Assembly (NCBI RefSeq): GCF_020037125.1
Contig: NZ_JAIQDG010000001.1
Location: forward strand, 434,001-498,000
Direction: 5' to 3'
DNA length: 64,000 bases
DNA from: Myxococcus sp. RHSTA-1-4
GTDB lineage: Bacteria > Myxococcota > Myxococcia > Myxococcales > Myxococcaceae
This document shows, one piece after another, positions 53,528-62,330 of the stretch. Positions within the stretch are counted from its first letter, which is position 1; every line of letters starts with the position of its first letter. A program made the translations under genes and the position numbers. Below the pieces are notes generated by a model. It was not told where the DNA came from. It did not search any database and saw nothing but the letters and a program-made list of their open reading frames with translations.

Positions 53528-54670
53528 TCAGCCCTCGCGCTCCAGCACGTCCACGATGGCCGAGGCCATGCCGTCCCACGTCTGCGCCCGCAGCGACGCG
53601 GACAGCGCGGCCACGTGCGGGGCCCATGCGGCCTCGTGCTCCCGCCACGCCTCCAGCCGCCGCACCAGCCCGTCCACGTCGTCCGGGTCATCCAGCAGCA
53701 GCCCGTGCAGCGCGGCCGGGTAACGCTCCGCCACGCCCGCCGTGCGGCTCACCAGCGCGGGCAGCCCCGCGCACAGGGCCTCGTGCACGCCCAGGCCGTA
53801 GGCCTCGTAACGCGTGGGTGCCACCAGCAGGTCCGCCGCGGACAGCAGCGCCGGCACGTCCTTGCGGAAGCCGAGGAACTGGATGCGCTCGCCCAGCCCC
53901 TTCGCCGCCGCCTCGCGCTCCCAGGCCTCGCGCTGCGCCCCCACGCCCACCACCTTGAGGTCCACGCCCCAGTCGCCACGCGCGCACAGCCGCGCCCACG
54001 CGTGGAAGAGCGTGTCGAACCCCTTGCGCCTGTCTCCCAGCGCGCCCACGAAGAGCGCCACCCGCCGCGACTCCGGCCAGCCCAGCGCCGCCCGCGCCGC
54101 GCGCCGCTCCTCGGGCGAGGCCGGCTTGAAGCGCTCCGGGTCGGAGCCGTAGTAGATGACGCGCACCCGCGACTCGGGCACGCCGGTGGCCGCCACCAGG
54201 TCCGCCCGCGTGCGCTCCGAGTTGGCGATGATGACACGCGCCCGCCGCAGCGCCTGCCGCTCCCCCCGGAGATAGAGCTGGTGGCTCATCCGGCCCTTGA
54301 GCCTGCGCAGCGCGCCGCCCACGGGCTCGGAGACATAGGCCCCGTGGACGTAGTGCACCCAGTTGGCCGCGGGCACCGGGCAGTTGCCGCCGTTGGCCAG
54401 CACGCGCCCGCCCTCGGCCCGCGTGCGCAGCGCCCACGCGCGCCCCACCGCGTCCAGCAGCGGCTCACCCAGCATGTACGCGTTGCCCGGCTTGGGCACG
54501 CGCACGAAGCGAACGTTGGAGTAGCCGAGCAGCTCGTCCGCCACCCGGTGCGCCACCAGCCGCACGGGGCCGCCCTGCTTCGCCAGCCAGAGCGCCAGCG
54601 CCAGGTTGGCCCGGTCCATGCCACCGGTGGCGACGAAATCACCGGCGATGAGCGTGTAGGGTCTTCGCAT
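53528..54670 (-). CDS. Glycosyltransferase family 4
   Basis: A 380-residue GT-B enzyme. N-terminal ATGGMDRANLALALWLAKQG matches GT4 proteins, and the donor domain has LFVGALGDRRKGFDTLFHAW and APTRYEAYGLGVHEALCAG (EX7E). Its ATG at 54670 lies inside the wzy gene: the two overlap by 32 bp in different frames, much more than the 4-bp overlaps around it. It is the last gene of the minus-strand unit that starts with the BY-kinase. Confidence 0.88.
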   Translation of the reverse strand: MRRPYTLIAGDFVATGGMDRANLALALWLAKQGGPVRLVAHRVADELLGYSNVRFVRVPKPGNAYMLGEPLLDAVGRAWALRTRAEGGRVLANGGNCPVPAANWVHYVHGAYVSEPVGGALRRLKGRMSHQLYLRGERQALRRARVIIANSERTRADLVAATGVPESRVRVIYYGSDPERFKPASPEERRAARAALGWPESRRVALFVGALGDRRKGFDTLFHAWARLCARGDWGVDLKVVGVGAQREAWEREAAAKGLGERIQFLGFRKDVPALLSAADLLVAPTRYEAYGLGVHEALCAGLPALVSRTAGVAERYPAALHGLLLDDPDDVDGLVRRLEAWREHEAAWAPHVAALSASLRAQTWDGMASAIVDVLEREG

Positions 54671-56171
54671 GTGCCATGGCGCCGAAGAGCGCCGCGTTGA
54701 GCAGCCAGAACTCCATGCCCATCTGGCTCATGAAGAACGAATAGCTGAAGGTCAGTGCCAGCGCGCCCAGGTTGTACGCGAAGATGACGCTGCCCCACAG
54801 CCAGAACTCGCCCTCCGAGTCATCCTTCCTCCGGGCGATGCGGAACACCCACCACAGCGTGGCCAGCAGGCCCAGCGGGTAGAGCACCAGCGTCAGGATG
54901 CCGCCGTCGTACACCCAGGCCGTCCACTGGATTTCCGCCCACAGGGCCGGGCGCTCCGGGTCGCTGTTGTCGCCGAAGTAGGCATTGGCCATGCCGTAGC
55001 GGCCCAGGCCCGCGCCCAGCGGATACAGCGGCAGCACGTGCTCGAAGGTGCCCTCCAGGAAGTAGCCGCGGTTGTTCCGATAGACGTCCTCGGGCCGGCC
55101 TTCGAGGAGGCTGGCCCACCGCGACAGCACCGCGTCCCCGCCCACCGCCACCGCCCAGCCGAAGGCGGACACCGCGCCGCCGCCCACCACGGCCAGCAGC
55201 GTCAGGAGCCGCACCAGCCGGCCGCTCAGCGCGAGCACCCCCGCCATGGCCAGCAGGCACACGCCCAGCATGACGAAGGTGGCGCGCACCTGGCACAGGT
55301 AGAGGCACAGCAGCCCCATCAGGATGCCGCCCACGCTCACGAAGCGCACCAGCCCGCGCCGGGACGACAGCAGGAAGCCGCCCCCCAGCAGCACGGCGTA
55401 GAAGCCACCCGTGGCCGCGCCACCCGGCGTGTCCGTCAGCCCCATGGGACGGAACACGCGCTCGCCGCTGCTCGTCTCGAACTCGAGGCTGCGCAGGTAG
55501 CCCTCGCCCAGGCTCTGCACCACGGCCGACACGGGCGGCTGGAAGCGGCCGGGGAAGTAGACCTGGAGCACGCCCACGCCCGCGCTCGCCACGTTGAAGA
55601 GGAAGAGCAGCGCCAGCGTGCGGCGGAACGTCTTCGCGTCCATCGGCAGCCGCGTCACCCACAGCAGCGGCGCGACGATGGAGAGCTGGATGCCGAGCTG
55701 CACCAGCCCCGCCAGCGCGCTGGACGTGCCGGGGTTGAAGAAGCCGAGCGCGGTGACACCCAGGGCGCCCAGGATGAAGGGCAGCGCCGGGTGCTTCAGG
55801 CTCCGCCCGCGCACCAGCACCAGCATCAGCAGGCTGACGCCGAACGCCAGGATGCGCACCACCACGCGCAGGGGCGACAGCGCCGGCACCAGCAGCGCGA
55901 GCTGGCAGACGATGAGCATCAGGACGAACAGCGGCACCACCCGCCCCGACGCGAGCAGCCGTCCCATGGCGCCGGCGCTGGCGGGAGCGGCCTCGGGAGC
56001 GGCCACCGCGCCGGGGACCTCCGCCGGCGTCACCGGCCTCGGGGCGTCGAGGGGCACGGCCTCCAGCGGAGCACCCCGCGCCCGGCGCACGTAGCGGCGC
56101 CGCAGCACACCCGGGCCCTGGAGCTGAGGCCTCGCCATACCGGGCGCGCTCGGAAGACGCGGCCCCCTCAT
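54639..56171 (-). CDS. wzy: Wzy-like polysaccharide polymerase (O-antigen ligase family)
   Basis: A 510-residue membrane protein with a 75-residue cytoplasmic N-terminus and about eleven helices. A large periplasmic loop (EVYFPGRF region to FETSSGERVFRPMGLTDTPGG) and a late loop with GLGRYGMANAYFGDNSDPE and EIQWTAWVYDGG are typical of the Wzy_C/ligase fold. It would polymerise repeat units delivered by Wzx. It is coupled to the GT4 upstream (ATGA) and overlaps the GT4 downstream. Which of the two Wzy candidates in the window serves this glycan cannot be told. Confidence 0.82.
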   Translation of the reverse strand: MRGPRLPSAPGMARPQLQGPGVLRRRYVRRARGAPLEAVPLDAPRPVTPAEVPGAVAAPEAAPASAGAMGRLLASGRVVPLFVLMLIVCQLALLVPALSPLRVVVRILAFGVSLLMLVLVRGRSLKHPALPFILGALGVTALGFFNPGTSSALAGLVQLGIQLSIVAPLLWVTRLPMDAKTFRRTLALLFLFNVASAGVGVLQVYFPGRFQPPVSAVVQSLGEGYLRSLEFETSSGERVFRPMGLTDTPGGAATGGFYAVLLGGGFLLSSRRGLVRFVSVGGILMGLLCLYLCQVRATFVMLGVCLLAMAGVLALSGRLVRLLTLLAVVGGGAVSAFGWAVAVGGDAVLSRWASLLEGRPEDVYRNNRGYFLEGTFEHVLPLYPLGAGLGRYGMANAYFGDNSDPERPALWAEIQWTAWVYDGGILTLVLYPLGLLATLWWVFRIARRKDDSEGEFWLWGSVIFAYNLGALALTFSYSFFMSQMGMEFWLLNAALFGAMAHAKTLHAHRR

Positions 56172-57310
56172 GACGCGCGCGACTCCCCGGGAGTCACGTC
56201 GCGCAGGGCCTCGTCCAGCGCGCGCAGGTAGACGGACGGCTCACACAGCTTCGCGGCGCGGGCCGGCCCCCCGGCGCCCAGCCGCTCGCGCGCGCCGGGG
56301 TCCTCGATGAGCTGGCGCAGCGCCTCGGCCAGGGGCGCCGGCTCCGGGGGCACGAGCACACCGCACGTCGCGTCCACGATTTCCAGCGGCCCGCCCATGG
56401 CCGTGGTCACCACCGGCAACCCGGCCTGCAAGGCCTCCACGAAGGCGATGCCGAACGGCTCCGGCCCCATGTTGGGCTGGCAGTGGATGTCCGCGGCCTC
56501 CAGCAGGCGCGGCACGTCCGAGCGCTGCCCGAGGAAGCGCACCCGCTCCGTCAACCCCAGGCCCGCGGCCTGGGCCTCGAGTCCCTCGAGGTAGGCCTCC
56601 TCCTCCGGCCGCTGCGCGCCACCGGCAATCCAGGCCCGCCAGCCCGGCACCTGGCGCAGCCGCCCGAGCGCCTCCAGCAGCAGCCGCTGGCCCTTCCACT
56701 CCTGCATGCGGCTGGTCTGGACGATGACGACGTCCCCCTCGCCCGCGCCCAGCTCCGCGCGAAGCCGCGCTCGCCCGCCGTCCCTCGAGTCCGCCCGCCG
56801 GGGCGCGAGCACCGGGTAGTACGCCAGCTTCCACCGCGCGCGCGGGTAGACGGAGGCCAGCGTCCCCGCCGAGTAGCGGCTGTTGGTGATGACGAGGTCC
56901 GGCTCGGTGACGCGGGCCCACCGCTCCAGCCAGTGCCGGCCGTTGAGCGCGTCATGCTGGTAGAAGACGAGCGGGACGCCGGCCGCGCGCACCACCGGGC
57001 CGAAGAGAGACTGCGGCCAGATGGCGTGGCAGATGACGGCGTCGTAGCGCTCGCGCCGGAGCAACTCCCTCAGCGCCTGCCGCGCGCGCCACACCGTCCA
57101 CGGACGGCCCACGCGCGTCTCGCCCAGCAGGTGCAGCTCGGCTCCGGCCTCGCGCAGCTCGCGGGCCAGCCGGCCCTCGAAGCAGAGCGCGAACGCGTGG
57201 GTCAGCCCGGGCTGGCGTCCCTGCTCCCGTGCCATCGTGTGCAGGAACGTCTCGATGCCGCCGTAGAGGTTGCCGCTGTAGATGTGCAGCACTCGCATGA
57301 AAGGCCTCAC
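56168..57310 (-). CDS. Glycosyltransferase family 4
   Basis: A 380-residue GT4. The N-terminal MRVLHIYSGNLYGGIETFL is a classic GT4 opening, and the donor domain has VQTSRMQEWKGQRLLLEAL and NMGPEPFGIAFVEALQAG (EX7E). The start is GTG at 57310 in a GTGA overlap with the preceding gene, although ATG at 57298 begins closer to the domain. It belongs to the coupled wzc-GT4-GT4-wzy-GT4 unit. Confidence 0.9.
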   Translation of the reverse strand: MRPFMRVLHIYSGNLYGGIETFLHTMAREQGRQPGLTHAFALCFEGRLARELREAGAELHLLGETRVGRPWTVWRARQALRELLRRERYDAVICHAIWPQSLFGPVVRAAGVPLVFYQHDALNGRHWLERWARVTEPDLVITNSRYSAGTLASVYPRARWKLAYYPVLAPRRADSRDGGRARLRAELGAGEGDVVIVQTSRMQEWKGQRLLLEALGRLRQVPGWRAWIAGGAQRPEEEAYLEGLEAQAAGLGLTERVRFLGQRSDVPRLLEAADIHCQPNMGPEPFGIAFVEALQAGLPVVTTAMGGPLEIVDATCGVLVPPEPAPLAEALRQLIEDPGARERLGAGGPARAAKLCEPSVYLRALDEALRDVTPGESRAS

Positions 57311-58563
57311 ACCCCTCCCGCCGCGGCGCGCGGCGCGACCTGGGGCGCGCTGTCGGCCGTGGGCACGGGACGTCCCAGGGCCTCGGCGTACAGCGTGAGG
57401 CTGCGCGCGGCCATGACCTCGTGACGGAACTCGGCCACCGCCCGCTCCCGCGCCATCTGGCCCAGCCGCTTCGCCAGCGCCGGCTCATCCACCAGCCGCC
57501 GCGCGGCGACGGCGAGCGCCGCCGCGTCACCCACCGGCACCGTCAACCCCGTCTCCTCGTGGCGGCTCACCCACGGCACGCCCGAGTGGGGAATGGCGGT
57601 GTTGAGCACGGGCAGCCCGCTGGCCATCGCCTCCACCTGCGACAGGCCATACGCCTCGCTGCGCGCGTTGCTGGGGAACCAGAGCGCGGTGGCCGCGCGG
57701 TACGCGCCGGCGAGCGCGTCCGGCGGCAGGTAGCCCGCCCACGTCACCCGGCCCTCCACGCCCAGCGCCCGCGCACGCTCCCGGCCCTGCGCCTCCAGCG
57801 GCCCCTGGCCCACCACCACCAGCCGGCCCGGCACCCGCGCCAGCGCCTCCAGCGCGGTGAACAGGCCCTTGTAGTAGACGAGCCGCCCCACCATCAGCCA
57901 CAGCGGCGCGCCCGCGGCCTCCGCGCGCCAGTGCGCCTCCGCGCGCAGGGCCTCGGGCGAGGGCTGAAGGTACGGCGACAGGTCGATGCCCAGCGGCAGC
58001 GCGCGCACCTTGCTCCGGAAGGCGCGCAGCAGCGGCGAGCCCGGCACGTAGGCTTCACTCGTGGCCAGCACCCGCAGGGCGCGCGCGTACAGCAGCGCCT
58101 CGAAGGGGCGGAAGAGCGCGCCCGCCACCCGCTGCCGGATGACGTCGCTGTGGTGGGTGACGAAGACGGGCGGCAGCCGGGGCACCACGTCCAGTGCCAG
58201 CAGCATGGAGGGATTGGGCGTGTGCAGGTGCAGCACGTCCACGCCCCGCGCCAGCGCGCGCCGCAGCACGCGCGGCAGGTCCGGCATCACGTCCATGCGC
58301 GCCACCGAGGCGGCGCGGCCCAGGCGCACCACGCGCACCGGCCCGTCCCAATCCTCGCGCGTGGGGCTCTTGCCGTGGAACTCGTGGCTGGTGCCCGCGC
58401 CGTCCACCGAGTGGTTGGCGCACACCACCTCCACCTGCGCGCCCAGCTCCGCCTGGGCCCTCGCCAGCGTCTGGACGTGGGCCTCCATGCCGCCGGAGGC
58501 CGGCGGATAGAACTTGCCCAGGTGCAGCACCCTCAGGCCCGCGCCCGCCAGCGGCACGCTCAC
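57307..58563 (-). CDS. Glycosyltransferase family 4
   Basis: A 418-residue GT4. N-terminal LRVLHLGKFYPPASGGMEAHVQ and donor-domain LMVGRLVYYKGLFTALEAL, VVGQGPLEA and SNARSEAYGLSQVEAMASG (EX7E) are clear. Such proteins often transfer mannose or galactose. The GTG start overlaps the BY-kinase stop by GTGA. About 25 Ala/Pro-rich residues close the protein. Confidence 0.92.
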   Translation of the reverse strand: MSVPLAGAGLRVLHLGKFYPPASGGMEAHVQTLARAQAELGAQVEVVCANHSVDGAGTSHEFHGKSPTREDWDGPVRVVRLGRAASVARMDVMPDLPRVLRRALARGVDVLHLHTPNPSMLLALDVVPRLPPVFVTHHSDVIRQRVAGALFRPFEALLYARALRVLATSEAYVPGSPLLRAFRSKVRALPLGIDLSPYLQPSPEALRAEAHWRAEAAGAPLWLMVGRLVYYKGLFTALEALARVPGRLVVVGQGPLEAQGRERARALGVEGRVTWAGYLPPDALAGAYRAATALWFPSNARSEAYGLSQVEAMASGLPVLNTAIPHSGVPWVSRHEETGLTVPVGDAAALAVAARRLVDEPALAKRLGQMARERAVAEFRHEVMAARSLTLYAEALGRPVPTADSAPQVAPRAAAGGV

Positions 58564-60752
58564 GACTGGGCCACCCCGTCCTTGGAGTCCTCGGCGTACT
58601 GCCCGTAGCCCTGATAGGCCAGGTACGAGTCCCCGTAGCGCGGCGCCTTGAGGTCCACGTCGTTGAGGACGGCGCCGTACATGCGCGCCTGCACGTCCGC
58701 CAGCGAGCGCAGCGCGCGCTTCGCGGACTCGCGGTTCGTCTTGCCCGCCTTCAGCACCAGCACCACGCCGTCACACTGCGTGGCCAGCACCGCCGAGTCC
58801 GCCACCGCGTTGATGGGCGGGCTGTCCAGGATGACGCGGTCGAAGCGCTCGGACACGGACTTGAGCAGGTCCGCGAAGGCCTGGGTGTGCAGCAGCTCCG
58901 CCGGGTTGGGAGGCAGCGGGCCGCACGGCAGCACGAAGAGGCCGGGCACCTCCGTGCTCTTCACCGCCTTCTCCAGCGTGCCCTCGCCCACCACCAGCGA
59001 GGAGATGCCCATTTCATTGGGCACGCCGAAGGCGCGGTGCAGCCGGGGCCGGCGCATGTCCGTGTCCAGCAGCAGCACCCGGTTGCCACTCTGCGCCATG
59101 GCCACGCCCAGGTTGATGCACGTGGTGGACTTGCCCTCCTGCGGGCCGCTGGACGTCACCACCAGCGTCTTGAAGGGCTTGTCCGGCGACATGAAGAGGA
59201 GGTTGGTCCGGATGGCGCGCGTGCACTCCGCCACCGTCGACTTGGGCTCGCGGTGCACGTGCAAATCCCTGTCTCGCGGCGCACGGGCGCCCTCGATGCG
59301 CGGCACCACGCCCAGGAACGCGAGGCCCAGCCGCTCCTCCACGTCCGCCTGCGTGGCCACGCTGTTCTCCAGCAGCTCCAGCAGGAACGCGATGCCCAGG
59401 CCCGCCACGAGCCCCAGCACCAGGCCCACCATGAGGTCGCGGCGCACGTGGGGCTTCACCGGCACGAAGATGGGCCGGGCCGGGTCCAGCACGCGCACGT
59501 TGCTGGTGCGCAGGAGGCCCGACAGCTCGATGTCCTTGAGGCGCCGGGCCACCAGCTCGTAGAGGCGCTGGTTGTTGTCCGACTCGCGCTTGAGCCGGTC
59601 GAACTCGATGGACTTCTTGTTCACCGCGAAGGCCTCCTGCTTCGCCGCGTCCAGCAGGCGCACCAGGTTCTTCTCCTGCGCCACCGACTCCGCCAGCCCC
59701 GTCTCCGCCGCGCGCACCACGTTGTTGAGGCTCTTGAGGAAGTCCTCGCGCACCACCGACAGCTTGCGGTTGCACTCCAGGAGCTTCGGGTGCTCGGGAA
59801 GGTAGCGCTCCGCCAGCTCCGCGCAGGCCACGCGCAGCTCCGTGTAGCTGCGGCGCAGGTCCTGGATGGGGCCCTCGTTCATGCCGGTGAGCGCCTCCGC
59901 CCACGTCTCATCCTCCGGCGCGGACTTGCGCAGCTTGTTGATGGCCTCCACGCGCGCCTGCTGGGCGGCGATCTGGATGCGCACCTCGGTCAGCTTGAGG
60001 TTGTACGTGTTGATGCGCTCGCTGACGATGCTCATCCGCGACTCCAGCGACGTGGACAGCATGTCCGCGTCCTTCTTGAAGTCGTAGACGGCCAGCTCGC
60101 TGGACTTGGACGTGGACTCCAGGTCCGCCAGGCGGCCCTCCAGCCACGAGCGCGCGTCCTCCGTCATCCGCAGCTTGAGGGCCAGGTTCTCCGCCATGTA
60201 CGCGGAGGCCACCTCGTTGGCCAGGAGCGCCGCGCGCTTGGGGTCCAGGTCGTCCACCGCGATGTCCATCACCCGCGAGTCCTTCGCGGGGATGACGCGG
60301 ATGCGCGACTGGAGCGCGCCCACCGCGTCCGCGGACTGCATGGCCTGCACGCGCGCCTTCTCGTCCTGGATGTGCGCCAGGCCCAGGAAGTCCGCGTCCG
60401 TCGCCAGGCCCAGCTTGTCCACCACCCGGCTGGCCACCGCGCGCGAGGTGATGATTTCGCTCTGGGTGGCGTAGTACTCCTTGTTGAACCAGTAGTTGCT
60501 GCGCTCCTCGCCCATGACCTCCTTGACGTCCCCGTCGAGGAAGCGCGGCGCCATCACGTCGATGATGAGCGAGGTGCTGGCGGAGTAGACCTTGGGCTGG
60601 CGCAGCGTGTGGACGGCCGTCAGCGCCGCCACCACCACCGCCGCGCCGAGCACGACCCATTTGCGCCGCCACAGCGCGCGCACGTGCTGCATCATGCCCG
60701 CGGGAGTCAGGCCGCCGGCACCGCCGGCCGGGTCGAACATGGTTCCGTCCAC
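58560..60752 (-). CDS. Wzc-like chain-length determinant with BY tyrosine kinase domain
   Basis: A 730-residue fused copolymerase/kinase. An N-terminal helix (WVVLGAAVVVAALTAV) opens the Wzz domain with a long periplasmic coiled-coil region, and a second helix closes it (LMVGLVLGLVAGLGIAFLLELL). The cytoplasmic BY-kinase has Walker A GPQEGKSTT (Lys541), Walker A' VLLLDTDMRRPRLH and Walker B RVILDSPP. A C-terminal cluster of five tyrosines follows. The GTG at 60752 is chosen because AGGAGAG lies 7 nt upstream. It controls polymer length and export. From memory, M. xanthus BtkA is the likely equivalent. Confidence 0.93.
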   Translation of the reverse strand: MDGTMFDPAGGAGGLTPAGMMQHVRALWRRKWVVLGAAVVVAALTAVHTLRQPKVYSASTSLIIDVMAPRFLDGDVKEVMGEERSNYWFNKEYYATQSEIITSRAVASRVVDKLGLATDADFLGLAHIQDEKARVQAMQSADAVGALQSRIRVIPAKDSRVMDIAVDDLDPKRAALLANEVASAYMAENLALKLRMTEDARSWLEGRLADLESTSKSSELAVYDFKKDADMLSTSLESRMSIVSERINTYNLKLTEVRIQIAAQQARVEAINKLRKSAPEDETWAEALTGMNEGPIQDLRRSYTELRVACAELAERYLPEHPKLLECNRKLSVVREDFLKSLNNVVRAAETGLAESVAQEKNLVRLLDAAKQEAFAVNKKSIEFDRLKRESDNNQRLYELVARRLKDIELSGLLRTSNVRVLDPARPIFVPVKPHVRRDLMVGLVLGLVAGLGIAFLLELLENSVATQADVEERLGLAFLGVVPRIEGARAPRDRDLHVHREPKSTVAECTRAIRTNLLFMSPDKPFKTLVVTSSGPQEGKSTTCINLGVAMAQSGNRVLLLDTDMRRPRLHRAFGVPNEMGISSLVVGEGTLEKAVKSTEVPGLFVLPCGPLPPNPAELLHTQAFADLLKSVSERFDRVILDSPPINAVADSAVLATQCDGVVLVLKAGKTNRESAKRALRSLADVQARMYGAVLNDVDLKAPRYGDSYLAYQGYGQYAEDSKDGVAQS

Positions 60753-60968
60753 GTCTCGTCTCTCCTGGGTTTCCCCTGGCGCGGCCCCGGCCCGGAGGCT
60801 TGCCGCCCCGACCTTCACCCACACCCGAAATCAGCGGTCGAGCGTGCCGTTTCCACGCGGGGTTGTCCATCGTTCCGCCGCCGCCTGGATGCCCCTCATC
60901 CTTTCATCTTGAAGGCCCGAGAAGCCGCGGACGCGCGCGGCCCGGCGGGCTGTGCTAGTCAGCGCCGC

Positions 60969-62330
60969 GTGACTCGCGCGCTCTCCTTCGTCCTGCCCTA
61001 CGCCCCCAGCACCGCCGCCGCCGCCTCCCGCTTCGCCCGGGAGCTGTCCCGAAGCGCCGAGGTGGTACTCGCCGGAGAGGGCCCCGTGGAGGTGGCCCCC
61101 GGCCCCGGCCTGCACGTGGTCGCCGCGCCGGGGGGCAAGGGGGCGGCCATCCGCGCGGCGCTGGACAAGGTGACGGGCGCGGTGACGGTGCTGCACGACC
61201 CCGACACGGCCTGGTCTCCGGACGTGTACGACGCGCTGGTGAAGCCCATCCGCGCGGACACCGCGGACGCCGTGTTCGGCCGCCGCAGCTTCCAGGGCCT
61301 CGCCCAGGGCCTGGCGCCGGAGCTGCTGGCGGACCGCGCCCTGGGGCACTTCACCCGCTTCGTCACCGACGTGGCGCTGGCGGACCCGCTCACCGGCCTG
61401 CGCGCCTTCCGCACGGAGGCGCTGCGCTCCGTCACCCTCACCAGCGACGACGACGCGGTGGACGCGGAGCTGGTGGTGAAGCTGGCCGCGCAGCTCTTCC
61501 GCCTCACCGAGGTGCCCCTGCCCCCCACGCCGGAGGTGCCCCGCCGCCCCCGCGCCGCGCACCTGTCCCGGCTGCGCACCCTCCTGCGCTACGCCACCGT
61601 GCGCGACGACGCGGACAACCAGCACGAGGGCTACACCACCCTGGAGCGCATGGACGGCGCCACCCACTACAACCAGTGGCTGGCCCGCCGCTTCCGCGAG
61701 CACCTGGGCCGCCGCGTGCTGGAGATTGGCGCCGGCATCGGCACGATTACACGCGAGCTGGAGCCCGGCCTGGAGCTGCTCGTGGCGCTGGAGGTGGACC
61801 GCTTCTACGTGGACCGCCTGAAGAACCTCTTCCGCGGCAAGCCCCACGTCCGGCCCTACCTGTCCGACGTGGCGCTGGCGGACTGGGAGTCGCTCAAGAA
61901 GGAGCGGCTGGACACCATCGTCCTGTCCAACGTGCTGGAGCACATCCCCGACGACGCCTCGGCGGTGCGCCGCTTCCGGCAGATTCTGTCCCCCGGCGGC
62001 CGGGTGGTCATCCTGGTGCCGGCGCTGCCCCAGCTCTTCGGCGCCATCGACGAGGCCGTGGGCCACCACCGCCGCTACACGCCCGCCTCCCTGCGCGCCG
62101 TGCTGGAGGAGAACGGCTTCGCGGTGGAGAAGCTGGAGTGGATGAACCTGGTGGGCATGCCGGGCTGGTTCGTCAACAGCCGCCTGCTGCGCCGCCGCGC
62201 GGTGCCGAAGCTGCAGCTCAAGCTCTACGACACGCTGGCGCCCCTCCTCGCCCAGGCCGAGTCCCACGTGAAGCTGCCCGTGGGAATGAGCCTCTTCGCC
62301 GTGGCCCGCGCCACCGGAGGCGACGCGTGA
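60969..62330 (+). CDS. GT2-like domain fused to class I SAM methyltransferase
   Basis: A 453-residue two-domain protein. Residues 1 to about 225 resemble a dolichol-phosphate-mannose-synthase-like GT2, with VTVLHDPDTAWSPDVYDAL as DxD region and DPLTGLRAFRTEAL. The opening LPYAPSTAAAASRFA is unusual and the nucleotide-binding part looks reduced. Residues 230-453 are a methyltransferase with VLEIGAGIGTITREL and TIVLSNVLEHIPDD. The GTG at 60969 is divergent from the BY-kinase (216 bp). It is coupled to the next gene by GTGA, so the pair may modify a polyprenyl-linked sugar. Confidence 0.78.
   Translation: MTRALSFVLPYAPSTAAAASRFARELSRSAEVVLAGEGPVEVAPGPGLHVVAAPGGKGAAIRAALDKVTGAVTVLHDPDTAWSPDVYDALVKPIRADTADAVFGRRSFQGLAQGLAPELLADRALGHFTRFVTDVALADPLTGLRAFRTEALRSVTLTSDDDAVDAELVVKLAAQLFRLTEVPLPPTPEVPRRPRAAHLSRLRTLLRYATVRDDADNQHEGYTTLERMDGATHYNQWLARRFREHLGRRVLEIGAGIGTITRELEPGLELLVALEVDRFYVDRLKNLFRGKPHVRPYLSDVALADWESLKKERLDTIVLSNVLEHIPDDASAVRRFRQILSPGGRVVILVPALPQLFGAIDEAVGHHRRYTPASLRAVLEENGFAVEKLEWMNLVGMPGWFVNSRLLRRRAVPKLQLKLYDTLAPLLAQAESHVKLPVGMSLFAVARATGGDA

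Noticed and set aside
58194-60968. Long upstream extension of the GT2-methyltransferase frame opposite the BY-kinase
   Set aside because: The BY-kinase is complete on the other strand, and the extension has no domain; GTG at 60969 is the sensible start.
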